In this document: one piece after another, positions 1 through 7,602 of the stretch | Numbering within the stretch: the first letter of the stretch is position 1 | Layout of the letters: each line of letters starts with the position of its first letter | Assembly: GCA_000697355.1 (NCBI GenBank) | Contig: JNEN01000900.1 | Span: 1 to 15,946, forward strand | Direction: 5' to 3' | From: Syncephalastrum monosporum B8922 | Lineage: Eukaryota; Mucoromycota; Mucoromycetes; Mucorales; Syncephalastraceae | Length of the DNA: 15,946 nucleotides | The notes under the pieces: model-generated | Database searches by the model: none | The model's input: only the letters and a program-made list of their open reading frames with translations | What the model was told of the DNA's origin: nothing | Made by a program: the position numbers and the translations under genes

Positions 1-10
1 TCAAGAAGTG

Positions 11-18
11 TATATAAA
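11..18 (+). promoter_or_regulatory. TATA box upstream of the AUG-less frame
   Basis: The octamer TATATAAA lies about 130 bp upstream of the open frame beginning near 147. It is followed by a C/A-rich and then T/C-rich stretch (45-145) that looks like a 5' leader. No ATG occurs between this box and 240. It is a good match to a core promoter element, but the downstream start codon is missing, so it may belong to a decayed gene. Confidence 0.45.
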
Positions 19-146
19 GGGTAGAAGATAGAAGTAGCATCAGTTCAGAACACAAGTTCAACTACCTTATAAACAACCTACACACATTCTCACAGACTTC
101 TTCTGTTACCTTTATTTTCTCTTTCTATCTTCCTACTTATATCTCA

Positions 147-533
147 GCCATCGACCACGATCAAGAAGAAATTGACACAGCGTGTCAAGAACTGTGCCTC
201 AAGCCCCGCATCACCAGCACCATCGTTGACGAAGCCATCGAATGGCAACGATCGGTTGACACCACTGACGACCTCGAGATTCAGCTCAAAAATTTGAAAG
301 CGGAGATCAAGGAGAGGAAGGAAGCACAAACCCAACACGCGATCAACATCAAGCGACTCGTGAAGACAAGCCGAGCTTCGTCCAAAGCCAAGAGTCTGGT
401 ATACAAGACCATTTTTAAGAGGCCCACACACACGGAAGAAGAAAACGCCAAGCTAGTCCGCAAGGTTCTGAAATGGCTTTCAGTCAAGGAAAGTGCGAGC
501 CGCACTTCACCCGCCGCCGAGCACGTGTAAGGT
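147..533 (+). pseudogene. Open frame without AUG, helical/basic protein, probably broken
   Basis: A single frame is open from about 120 to the TAA at 528-530. No ATG is in frame anywhere. The likeliest ancestral start is the ATC at 150-152, preceded by CAGCC and followed by codons for D-H-D-Q-E-E; one base change (ATG to ATC) would explain it. The product from there would be about 126 residues. It is charged and rich in Lys, Glu, Ala and Arg, with a helix-prone stretch in the middle (E-I-Q-L-K-N-L-K-A-E-I-K-E-R) and a Ser/Lys-rich basic region after it. No known domain is recognised. Alternatives are initiation at a non-AUG codon, or an exon whose 3' splice site is the CTCAG at 143-147 with a first exon upstream of the window. 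The TATA box at 11-18 and pyrimidine-rich leader argue for a local start. It could be a remnant of the mobile element to its right, but nothing shows that directly. Confidence 0.4.
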
Positions 534-1178
534 GTCAAGTCCGACCAAGCACTGAAGATGCATAGGTTACACCCACCTTCCTTTTACGTCCCATTGTTGA
601 CTTCTCTTTTGCTGCCTCCACATTTTTTCTTGTAATCGCCCTACCCTCCACCTTTCCTTCCGTAACCATCTCATCCTCCCCTCCTCTTTTTTTTTCATAC
701 ACGCTCCACCCTCCAACATTTTTCTCGTACTCACCTCATCCTCCCTTCCTTTTATTTTTTACTCAACCTCAAAGTACTTTTTGTTCAATCATCATAGTTT
801 AGAAAATAGTATAAATATCCAAATAGTTTTTGTCTCAAATAAATCAGTCAATTGCACATCTACAAATACAAAGCTACCTTTCAGCTTATATTATCCTTTG
901 CCTCCGTTGGAATCGCCTACTCCACCGATAACACAAGCCGCCCTCTTATTTCTTTTCACACATACAGTACAAGAGACGTACCATTCCTCTTATTTTATTC
1001 TCTCCAATTGTATAATTAAGAGACGTTTATTCCTCTTTGATTCCCTTTATATCTCTATTTTCTTTTCTTTTCTTATCCTTGTACACGTTAAACACATACC
1101 TTGTGGTTTGACTGGTGCTCATTACATTTTACCCATTCCTCTTTTATAAACTTACCTACCTACTACCACAACCTCACA
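534..1178. other. Pyrimidine-rich spacer, no gene seen
   Basis: This stretch is strongly T/C-biased on the + strand and AT-rich from 780 to 1150. Two imperfect copies of a segment of about 66 bp lie at roughly 638-703 and 704-769; both contain CTCATCCTCCC followed by a T-rich run. Open frames here are low-complexity (Leu/Phe/Ser/Pro) and look like chance. It may be the decayed body of a transposon, because the recombinase fragment begins at its right edge. Confidence 0.5.
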
Positions 1179-1615
1179 ATGCACGACGATCCCCTTCTCT
1201 GTCCCGTCCGCGCATTCCGTGCCTACCGCAAGGCCACTGGCTTCTCTTCCGCTTCCTGTCCCCATCCTGTTGTCGCCGGCCGTTGCATCACGCCTTTGTT
1301 CCGCATGGTCATAGACCACGACCGCTCCGTCACCGCCGACACCATTCGGGTGTATATTTGTGACGTTATGCGCCACATTGGCCGCGATCCGCCCTCCCTC
1401 GCCATCCCAAGGCTCGTGCTCTTGGCGCCACTTTAGCCGCTCAGGCTGGTACCCCCATCGCCGACATCGTCGCCCGCGGCGCATGGTCGTCTCAAGAGAT
1501 GTTTGACCATTTTTACCGCATTTCGTCTGCGATGCACACCGACTTCACCATTTCCACTCTGAATGACCCAATAAGTAAGCAGACCTCGAAGTGTAAATAT
1601 CATGTGACGTCCTAG
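1179..1615 (+). pseudogene. Tyrosine recombinase C-terminal fragment, frameshifted
   Basis: From the ATG at 1179 the frame encodes a stretch with D-P-L-L-C-P-V-R-A-F-R-A-Y, the usual opening of the catalytic half of DIRS/Crypton-type tyrosine recombinases, followed by V-T-A-D-T-I-R-V-Y-I. The frame is then lost: near the CCC run at 1406-1408 one base appears deleted. From 1409 the family signature continues in another frame as R-A-L-G-A-T-L-A-A-Q-A-G, then I-V-A-R-G-A-W-S-S and F-D-H-F-Y-R, which includes a candidate HxxR-type arginine and the nucleophilic tyrosine. The tail enters the terminal repeat and stops at 1613-1615. The N-terminal half with the first catalytic arginine is absent. The gene is therefore inactive here. 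Family assignment at the level of YR elements is confident; the exact clade is not. Confidence 0.75.
1567..1587 (+). repeat. Direct repeat copy 1 of the element terminus
   Basis: The segment CCCAATAAGTAAG-CAGACCTC recurs at 1781-1805, where an extra TAAG is inserted, probably by slippage at the TAAG motif. After copy 1 the next bases (GAAGTGTAA) resemble the continuation after copy 2 (TCGTGTAA) before homology switches to the inverted orientation. Confidence 0.85.
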
Positions 1616-1653
1616 CGTAGCGCTGGACTCACTTATTACACGAGAGGTCTGCT
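1597..1653 (+). repeat. 57-bp inverted repeat, left arm
   Basis: This arm is the exact reverse complement of 1796-1852 over 57 bases, with a 142-bp spacer between arms. It begins ATATCATGTGACGTCC and ends GAGGTCTGCT. The arm is fused at its left to a partial copy (1567-1596) of the sequence that precedes and starts the right arm, a junction-like arrangement. Confidence 0.92.
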
Positions 1654-1795
1654 ACGGTCTTTCACCCACCCGCCCGCCTGCTTTCTGCTCTTCTGTTCGC
1701 TCTCTTCAAAGATGTAGTAATAGATTAGATGTCAAAACTTTTTTATCTTTGTTCGCAATTAAAACGGAGAACTTAGGAAACCCAATAAGTAAGTA

Positions 1796-1852
1796 AGCAG
1801 ACCTCTCGTGTAATAAGTGAGTCCAGCGCTACGCTAGGACGTCACATGATAT
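1796..1852 (-). repeat. 57-bp inverted repeat, right arm
   Basis: Perfect reverse complement of 1597-1653. It is preceded by CCCAATAAGTAAGT (1781-1794), which together with the first bases of the arm makes the direct repeat shared with 1567-1587. Just outside its right end, TCATTCAGTA occurs twice (1855-1864 and 1875-1884). It probably marks the right terminus of the mobile element. Confidence 0.92.
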
Positions 1853-1908
1853 ACTCATTCAGTATTTTTCGGAATCATTCAGTAATTTCTTTTCCTACAG
1901 TGAGTATC

Positions 1909-2418
1909 TTAACTGTTATCGATCTTTCCTGACACCTCAGAGGCGGATAAAATTGTGCCATTAATATTGAGAGCGGACTGGCAAGTACTTTGTGCTATAT
2001 CAGAATTAGACAGCGTAGCTTCGATGAAGACTTCCGCGCCCTCTTTATGTTTCGTCACGGCGAATCCGACGCCTTCTGGGAGAAGGGAGCGAGATGCCTC
2101 CATAGAGCCCCCTACAGAAACACCGGCAGACGTAGCGTCGTAGTATACAGTGGGATTAGAACCCGTGGCGCGGCGCCAAACGCAATGGGAAGACGAGGGT
2201 GCTGCAGGGTTTTCAAATGCGTAGACAACTTGGTCGATGCCTTTCATGACGGATGGCGAAGGCATAACAGCGCCAAGGTATTTCCACAGTTTTGTTCTAG
2301 CAGTTTTGGAATTGGGAGGAGGTGCGCCACCTGACTCGGGTGGCGACTGAGGAAACGGAGAAAGAGCCAGGAACCGCCACAAACATGACACGAAACAAGA
2401 TCTTGATATGTCTACTTT
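1909..2418 (-). CDS. Unrecognised open frame downstream of the hydrolase
   Basis: The frame is open on the - strand from 2418 to the TAA at 1911-1909, immediately after the stop of the ABHD10-like gene. It has no ATG at its upstream end; the first in-frame ATGs encode M-P-S-P-S-V-M about 40 codons inside, near 2270. The predicted product is rich in Ala, Ser, Gly and Val, with a segment R-S-L-L-P-E-G-V-G-F-A-V-T-K and no membrane helix or motif I know. Its composition looks more protein-like than the other frames here. The upstream gene ends only a few bases away, so no separate promoter is evident; it could be a truncated gene fragment, a downstream exon, or chance. The mobile-element terminus lies 57 bp beyond its stop, so the original 3' end may have been lost to insertion. 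Confidence 0.35.
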   Translation of the reverse strand, partial: KVDISRSCFVSCLWRFLALSPFPQSPPESGGAPPPNSKTARTKLWKYLGAVMPSPSVMKGIDQVVYAFENPAAPSSSHCVWRRATGSNPTVYYDATSAGVSVGGSMEASRSLLPEGVGFAVTKHKEGAEVFIEATLSNSDIAQSTCQSALNINGTILSASEVSGKIDNS

Positions 2419-3143
2419 CTATTATCCGCCAAAGATAGTATAGCAGACTGTATATAAGCAATGTCCTCCGGTCTAGACAGGCGATGATCACCATCAGGAA
2501 TGACTTTAAGATTAACGGACGGCGCGCGTAATCTTCGGGTAAGGTTATGCGCGTGTGAAAGAGGGACGTCTTGGTCCTGGGCTCCATGAACAAGCTCGAC
2601 AGGACAATGGACTGGTATGGATTCAGGGAAAAGAGCTTTACGGGAATCAAGCAAGAATCGGACTGGGATGTCGTAGTGGCCTTTTGGATGGTAGGCTGAA
2701 GGTCTTTGCCAGATGTAAGTGGGATCATGACGGTGCGCCGGAGGGACCTGTTCAAGCCAGCGTTCGGTGAAATGGACACTGCCCCCAATACCAAGGATTC
2801 CGTCTACAGAAGGGCAGCGTTGCGCGACGAGCAGCGCTAACCAGAGCCCCATACTTGCGCCCGCCAAGATTGACCGTCCTTTGATTTTCTCTTGTATCAG
2901 TGCAACGCTGTCATCCGCCCAAGTTGCCACGTTGCCCTCCATCGTGTCATCGTCATCGCCGTCTTTGCCGTGCCAGGCCAGAAACCCGTACCCGTGTTTC
3001 TCCGCGAGGTCTGCTACAGCATCACTCTTCAGAGAGTTGCTCACGTCCGAGCGGAACCCTGCTAGAAAGCATAACGTCGTTGGATTATTTTTGTTGCTTG
3101 CATCGCGTTGAATGTATCCCAAAGAACGGAAGGTTCGAAGCAT
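2412..3143 (-). CDS. Alpha/beta hydrolase, ABHD10-like acyl-protein thioesterase/esterase
   Basis: A single exon encodes 243 residues with the serine-hydrolase triad in order. The nucleophile elbow is G-A-S-M-G with Ser97, the acid is probably Asp190 in H-G-A-Q-D-Q-D-V-P, and the base is His220 in D-G-D-H-R-L-S. The spacing and the final D-G-D-H-R-L motif match the ABHD10 family, whose animal member is a mitochondrial depalmitoylase and esterase of acyl glucuronides. The likely reaction is hydrolysis of a thioester or ester; the substrate is unknown. The N-terminus (M-L-R-T-F-R-S) is short and basic, only weakly suggestive of mitochondrial targeting. The usual D-Y-S-G-H-G loop after strand 4 is replaced by A-W-H-G-K-D-G-D-D-D-D, which is unusual. 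It starts 100 bp from the divergent gene at 3244, so a shared promoter is likely. Confidence 0.85.
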   Translation of the reverse strand: MLRTFRSLGYIQRDASNKNNPTTLCFLAGFRSDVSNSLKSDAVADLAEKHGYGFLAWHGKDGDDDDTMEGNVATWADDSVALIQEKIKGRSILAGASMGLWLALLVAQRCPSVDGILGIGGSVHFTERWLEQVPPAHRHDPTYIWQRPSAYHPKGHYDIPVRFLLDSRKALFPESIPVHCPVELVHGAQDQDVPLSHAHNLTRRLRAPSVNLKVIPDGDHRLSRPEDIAYIQSAILSLADNRK

Positions 3144-3243
3144 TGATCTCTATTTGTTGGTGTGCAAAAAAACTCCCCCCTCAAGAAATTAGAAAAAAAA
3201 AAAGACAAGTCGTCATCTTTTCGTCTTTCCATTGTTTTTTCGT
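3144..3243. promoter_or_regulatory. Shared divergent promoter, 100 bp
   Basis: The start codons of the ABHD10-like gene (-) and the small 88-residue gene (+) are separated by only 100 bp, which must hold both 5' leaders and both core promoters. It contains an A-run (3191-3203) and T-rich stretches, but no clear TATA box. That the pair is co-regulated is inference. Confidence 0.45.
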
Positions 3244-3634
3244 ATGTCCTCCACAACGCAATTGAACTACGTACCGCAGAGAGACAGTCATCAAGCTCAT
3301 TTGCAACGTCAAGCGGCTGCAGACGCACTCCAAAACTACTCCCTACTTATACTTTCTTCTTTGCATGACGGGCAGGTAAGCATCCTATCCGTCTGGCCTG
3401 GACCTGTCCGCTCATCACTTTTTTAATTGAAATGAAAAGAGCCCGGCTGCAACCCGTCTTAAAATGATGAAGTAAGTCCATGCACGACAAGTTACGAGGT
3501 CCTTCATAGAGAGGGTTTATCAACGTATCAGTTTCGACTTTGGACAAAGAATTATGACAGGGTTATCAGCTACGAAAGCGTTACCGGACACGGTCAAAGT
3601 CAAGCGTCATTGGTCAACAGCACGAGAGCGCTAA
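3244..3634 (+). CDS. Small three-exon protein, 88 residues, unknown function
   Basis: I assemble three exons: 3244-3375, 3440-3471 and 3532-3634. The introns are 64 nt (GTAAGC...AAAAG) and 60 nt (GTAAGT...ATCAG). Lengths sum to 267 nt, exactly 89 codons with a TAA stop. The product has an N-terminal Gln/Ala-rich helix-prone segment (Q-R-Q-A-A-A-D-A-L-Q), then L-L-I-L-S-S-L-H-D-G-Q, a central R-L-K-M-M-N-F-D-F-G-Q and a basic C-terminus. No signal peptide or membrane span is evident and I do not recognise the family. If the second intron is retained, translation would stop after M-M-K, giving 55 residues. The spliced reading is preferred because GTAAGT is a consensus donor and frame closure is exact. 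The gene runs head-to-head with the hydrolase and tail-to-tail with the KH gene. Confidence 0.6.
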
Positions 3635-3657
3635 GGGTCCATATCCCGTACATAGAC

Positions 3658-3663
3658 TTTATT
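3658..3663 (-). terminator. Polyadenylation signal AATAAA of the KH-type gene
   Basis: On the - strand the stop codon and signal overlap in TAATAAAG: the TAA at 3664-3662 is followed by AATAAA at 3663-3658. Cleavage would then fall within about 30 nt, inside the terminal exon of the opposing small gene. Confidence 0.7.
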
Positions 3664-3956
3664 AGGGGAGCAGCGGCTCGCACTTCTCAGTGAGGATCAG
3701 CATGCACTTGATATAATCCACAAGGTTGGTAGGGTTATCTTCGGCACCCAAGATGTCTTCCACCGTCCATGACGCCAGCTGCCCCGGTCCCAGCTCCAGG
3801 TTGCTCTTGAACGGCTCATCATGATTCGTGTAAAAGACCTATCCCAACGACAGCCATTGTTTTGATATCATTTGCAATCGATCAGTCTCTCTACCTTTTT
3901 CTTTTCGCCGCTTTCCCTTTTCACCGTCTCTTTTTTTTTTTTTTTCTTTCTCCATG

Positions 3957-4005
<49 letters not shown>

Positions 4006-6859
4006 CCTATGCATTCACGTATTGCTTACCTGGAAGTCGTACCACACCGAACCGGAGCCTGTCAAGCCAGAAATTTTGGGTGGATTTCTGCCGTGTCCCT
4101 TGTGAGGCTGTAGTGGGACACGTTCCACCCGGGTCACTTCAATGACAAAAGGGAAATGGATACGGTATTTAGTTTTTTGCTTGTACAGAATGTACCGGAC
4201 ATCCAAGAAGTCCGGTACGTTCTCAAATGTGATGCGGCGGGGTTGTGGACTACATGATACGATGCACGACAGTGAGCGACGGCACATCTTTTTGCATAGA
4301 GCGCATCTTTCTTCTCCCTTACCAGATAGAAACTTTCTTGACGAATGTAGTGTAGGGTCGCACATCGGGTCGTTGGAGCTCGTGCGCCGTTAAAGACATT
4401 TGGAAATCAAATTTCCTAACTCGCCATGTGAGATATTACATACACGAATAGATGCACACACACACACACACACAGAGAGAGATATGTATATGAGCCATAC
4501 CTGTCCAGGGAGATCCAATCAATCTCTGTCACTTGTTTTGTTTGGGAGATCACCTTGTCGACTTCTACAACACCTTGGTTAAGATGCATAATAACCGGCT
4601 TGTAAGGAAGTGCGGGCTGGTTTCGCGCATGGGCGTGGACTTCAAAGTACGCTGTCTTGCTATGGGGACTGGGCAAGATGTCGGTCATTCGGGTGATGAT
4701 GTCTTCGGAGGCCGTGGTGCTAGCGTATCGTAACGTATCCATCTGTCAGTGCCTGCATGAGTCGTCTCGCTCTTTGACTTACACATTGTTGAACATGGGC
4801 GTCGTCTTGTGCTCCTTCATGACGACGTCCTTGATGTCATGGTAGGCCCAAATTTCTTTTTGCATCTCCGGGGTCAGATTATTCCACAAAACCTTGCCCA
4901 GCCTAACAAAACACAATGAGCTCCTGGTCCCAAAAGACGGACTTATCCTCTTACTTGGCAGACAGTGTGATCTCGCCGTGATAGCCGCGAACGCCCGTCA
5001 GTCTGGAAGCCAGTTTGAGTTGTCTTTGTTCTATGCAGGTCATACGAGCTTACCCTTCCGTCAAGGCGCTTTGCATATGGTGCAAGTTGTAATTTTTCGC
5101 CCTATATGAACGTGAGCCCCATGTGCGCGGCGCAAAGCGTATAGACTGTCTACTTACATCTCCAGCATCGACACGTTCTGAGGGGCATGGGCCCGACTCG
5201 ATTTCTGGTTACTGATGCGCATCACGCGGTGCGTGAGCGGTTTCTGTGGCGATGCGATGCGGGGTGCACCCGGCCGCGCGGCTGCGGGCTTGCTCGGCTG
5301 GAGGGACGGGAAGTCTTCCCGCGGCGAAGAGGGGGGTGCGGGCGGGGAAGGCGCAGTCGGCACGGGCGAAGGGCGGCTGGCATAGTTGTTGGCAAAGCCT
5401 CGGTTTTCGCCCCAGAGGGGTGCGCCGTAGCCGGGACCCATACTGGGGTTCGGGGAGGTGACCGGCGAGGCGATGGCGTCGCGCATCGGTCTGCCGCTCA
5501 TTCGATTCGGTGTGGGAGATTTGCCCTGGACCCATTGTGCGGGCGGGGCCTGTCGAGGAGCGGGTATATTGGCAGGCGGGGACGGCAGAGGGGCGACGAC
5601 TTGTATGTCGAGGAGATCCTTCGGCTTTCGGTAATGACCCGTGTTTGGGTCTTTGAACACCGGGAGGAGCACATATAGCGGGCGGAGAGGATCGTCGAGC
5701 AGATCAATGTACGCTTTGTGCGCATACCGCTCAATGTCGCAGAAATACAGTCCGTAATAGCCGCTTTCAGTCGGGTAATGGATGCACGGCACGATATCGA
5801 CGCCTCTTTGACCCCGTTTCTAGATGATCGTGAGCATCCCGGTGGACAAAACAAACGCGCGACTTACATAAAGCATTTGAACATTTTTGAAGCATTCGAC
5901 TGCGTCTGCAACAGCTTCTTGGCTATCGCCAGTGATGATGATTTCCTGCAGAGCACTCGCATGAGTGGATACGTCCGAGGAGATAATAGAAAATAAAAAG
6001 GGTAATACATACGCGATCGCGACGGATACACTCGGTACCGGTAGAATCAGCAATCAGGTCGAGGTAGTTTGTAGGGTGAAACCCATTTCTCAGAGGCCCA
6101 ACGAGAACGTCCTCGGGCTTGCGGATGTTCTTTGCAAAAGTGAACGTTTCGGTATACTCCTCAGCCTTGCACTCGGGCTCGGAGTCATCGGAATCCTCGA
6201 CTTTCATGTTTCGCACTGCCTTCTCGAGCCCGAGAGGCCGGCCCTGGACGACTTGCGACTTGGGGCCTGCCTTGCTGACGCTTGCTGCCTTGGTGCGTTC
6301 GGCCTCCTTGACGGTCAGGAAAGTACCCTCCAACCAGTCTTTGCCGATTTGTTTGTTCTTCATTTTGATAGGATCAATAGACCGTCATTGGCACGCACAG
6401 TATACATACCCATATTGGCAGCAGCTTGTGCATCAGATTGTTCAAGCTGCATGCAATAGAACGTGTTATTCTGACAGATCCATATCACATCCGGAATAGG
6501 CAACTTACACGGACGTGTACGCGTCGTTTGATTTGGCTCTGACCTCAAAACACTAGGACAGTCATAGGTGTCAGGTCAAAGCGAAGAGGAACAGACGGGT
6601 CATACCTGTTCTACAAAGTCAAATTCGATCTCGGTTCGCGTCTTCTCGGCGAGGATCCTTCGAATCGCTGTGTGAGCATAAAGAAAGAAGGGAAGGCCGA
6701 GTGAGACCTACTTGACATTGGGAGCATAGCGGCCGTACGTGTCTTCTGATATGTAAGCAAACGTATAGACTCGTCCTGTGTCTAGCAGCAGAAGAAGCAA
6801 AGACACACGGAAATTAGGTGAGAGCACTCAAGCGAGCATTCATGGAACATACATTGCAT
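3662..6859 (-). CDS. KH-type protein with Pro-rich linker and large conserved-looking C-terminus (15 exons)
   Basis: Fifteen exons on the - strand, listed 5' to 3': 6859-6853, 6781-6712, 6657-6606, 6552-6509, 6446-6410, 6357-6013, 5945-5868, 5819-5158, 5101-5054, 5002-4955, 4902-4783, 4719-4501, 4415-4323, 4249-4030 and 3838-3662. They total 2220 nt, giving 739 residues with no internal stop. Residues 1-70 and about 140-211 each resemble a KH fold: an I-x-x-K-T-x-T-x-I segment then beta and helix in the first, and I-I-I-T-G-D-S-Q-E-A-V-A-D-A in the second. Residues 212-275 are Tyr-rich and conserved-looking. Residues 285-420 are Pro/Ser/Ala-rich and disordered. Residues 430-739 form a large ordered domain with E-I-D-W-I-S-L-D-R-K-F-D-F and F-E-N-V-P-D-F-L-D-V. 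A single-stranded RNA-binding role is inferred from the KH folds only. I recall a fungal domain of unknown function on KH proteins (possibly DUF7905), unverified. The least certain junctions are the AAG acceptors before exons 3 and 6. Confidence 0.78.
3962..4002. repeat. (CT)n microsatellite inside KH-gene intron 14
   Basis: About 20 CT units lie in the 191-nt last intron (4029-3839), next to a 15-base T run at 3931-3945. On the transcribed strand the tract reads as GA repeat plus A run, so this intron is purine-rich, the opposite of the usual pyrimidine tract. The intron is also the longest in the gene. Confidence 0.9.
4456..4482. repeat. (CA)n(GA)n microsatellite inside KH-gene intron 12
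   Basis: A CA run followed by a short GA run lies between the donor at 4500 and the acceptor at 4416. It lies within the 85-nt intron 12 and accounts for part of its length. The flanking exon junction (D-R-K-F-D-F) is well supported. Confidence 0.85.
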
Positions 6860-7016
6860 TGGAGAGGAGAGAATGGAGGAGAAGGACGACTTCGTCTGGC
6901 AGCAGTAACAAAAAAAATCCTGGAAATTTTTATTTCTTTGTCTTTCTTTTGCCCCCCCCCCCGGACCACCCACCTGTCATACACACATAATATAATAACA
7001 CACACACTTTTGCTCC
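6860..7016. promoter_or_regulatory. Shared divergent promoter, 157 bp
   Basis: The KH-type gene (-) and the DUF3245-like gene (+) start 157 bp apart. The segment contains a 12-base C run at 6951-6962, a T-rich block before it and TATAATATAATAA at 6990-7002 followed by CA repeats. The AT element is a plausible core promoter for the + strand gene. Co-regulation is inference. Confidence 0.4.
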
Positions 7017-7602
7017 ATGGCCAACAACGAGACATTACAGACACAGATTGACCAGTCTGTAGCCGTCGCGCGATCCGTGGTTGAATCATGGCTACCTGCC
7101 AGCGCAAACGATCCCGAGGACGAGGAGGAGGAGCAAGTGCAGGACAAGAGCACGTTGGAAAACTATGCGGCAGGCCGTCCGGATCGGTAGGTAGCACGCA
7201 TGCGCACATAGGCAATCGATATTGACTTTGCATGTCTCGTCTAGGCTAGGTCTCGGTGCCAAGTTTCTGTCGCATAATGAGGCTGTCAAACACCAGGCGC
7301 CAGCATTATCCAAACACGAGCAACAGTTGCGCAATAAGATCATTAACCAAAATAAGCGCACGGCTGTGCCTGCCAAGAGGCAACGCAACGACAAAGAGGA
7401 CGATGAAGAAGATGATGATGATGAAGAAGAAGAATCGAAAGCGAGCAAAACAAATACCAGCCAAAAGAAGATCGGCAAACAGGGTGATTTTCTATCGCTG
7501 TACCTGTCCGAACGGTCAACGACGAAGAAGAAGAAGAAGAACAGAAAGAAGAAAAATAAAGGATCACAGCCATCTTCCGAGCCTGTGGCAGATCAGGCAT
7601 AA
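7017..7602 (+). CDS. Small charged protein with RLGLGAK motif (DUF3245-like)
   Basis: Two exons, 7017-7186 and 7245-7602, flank a 58-nt intron (GTAGGT...CTAG) and total 528 nt, giving 175 residues. The N-terminus has a short helix ending in V-V-E-S-W-L-P. An acidic run follows (D-P-E-D-E-E-E-E), then R-P-D-R-L-G-L-G-A-K-F at residues 54-64, split by the intron inside the second Arg codon. That motif is what I remember as the hallmark of the fungal DUF3245 family. The C-terminal half alternates acidic runs (D-D-E-E-D-D-D-D-E-E-E-E) with a polylysine run near residue 160. Such charge blocks suggest a nuclear or nucleolar protein, but this is inference and the family's function is unknown to me. 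Exon joining is strongly supported because it restores the motif. Confidence 0.75.

Larger units (their letters stand above)
1179..1852 (+). mobile_element. DIRS-like retroelement remnant (right end)
   Basis: The segment joins a tyrosine-recombinase C-terminal fragment (1179-1615) to a compound repeat: a direct repeat (1567-1587 and 1781-1805) interleaved with a perfect 57-bp inverted repeat (1597-1653 and 1796-1852). The recombinase frame runs into the first repeat before its stop at 1613-1615. In DIRS elements the recombinase frame commonly lies next to, or overlaps, an internal complementary region that mirrors the terminal repeat. Outside the inverted repeat, CTGAATGA (1559-1566) and TCATTCAG (1855-1862) are also mutually inverted. 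No reverse transcriptase or RNase H is present, so the copy is truncated or non-autonomous. Crypton or Ngaro-type elements are alternatives. The left boundary is unknown. Confidence 0.55.

Noticed and set aside
781..1149. Open frame of 122 codons on the + strand
   Set aside because: Low-complexity Leu/Phe/Ser/Pro/Ile composition in a T/C-rich spacer, with no motif; it looks like chance.
3862..4113. Open frames with long Leu-Ser repeats
   Set aside because: They are translations of the CT microsatellite inside an intron of the opposite-strand gene.
5187..5678. 163-codon Arg/Gly-rich frame on the + strand
   Set aside because: Antisense to the Pro/Ser-rich exon 8 of the KH-type gene; GC-rich coding sequence opens the opposite frame.
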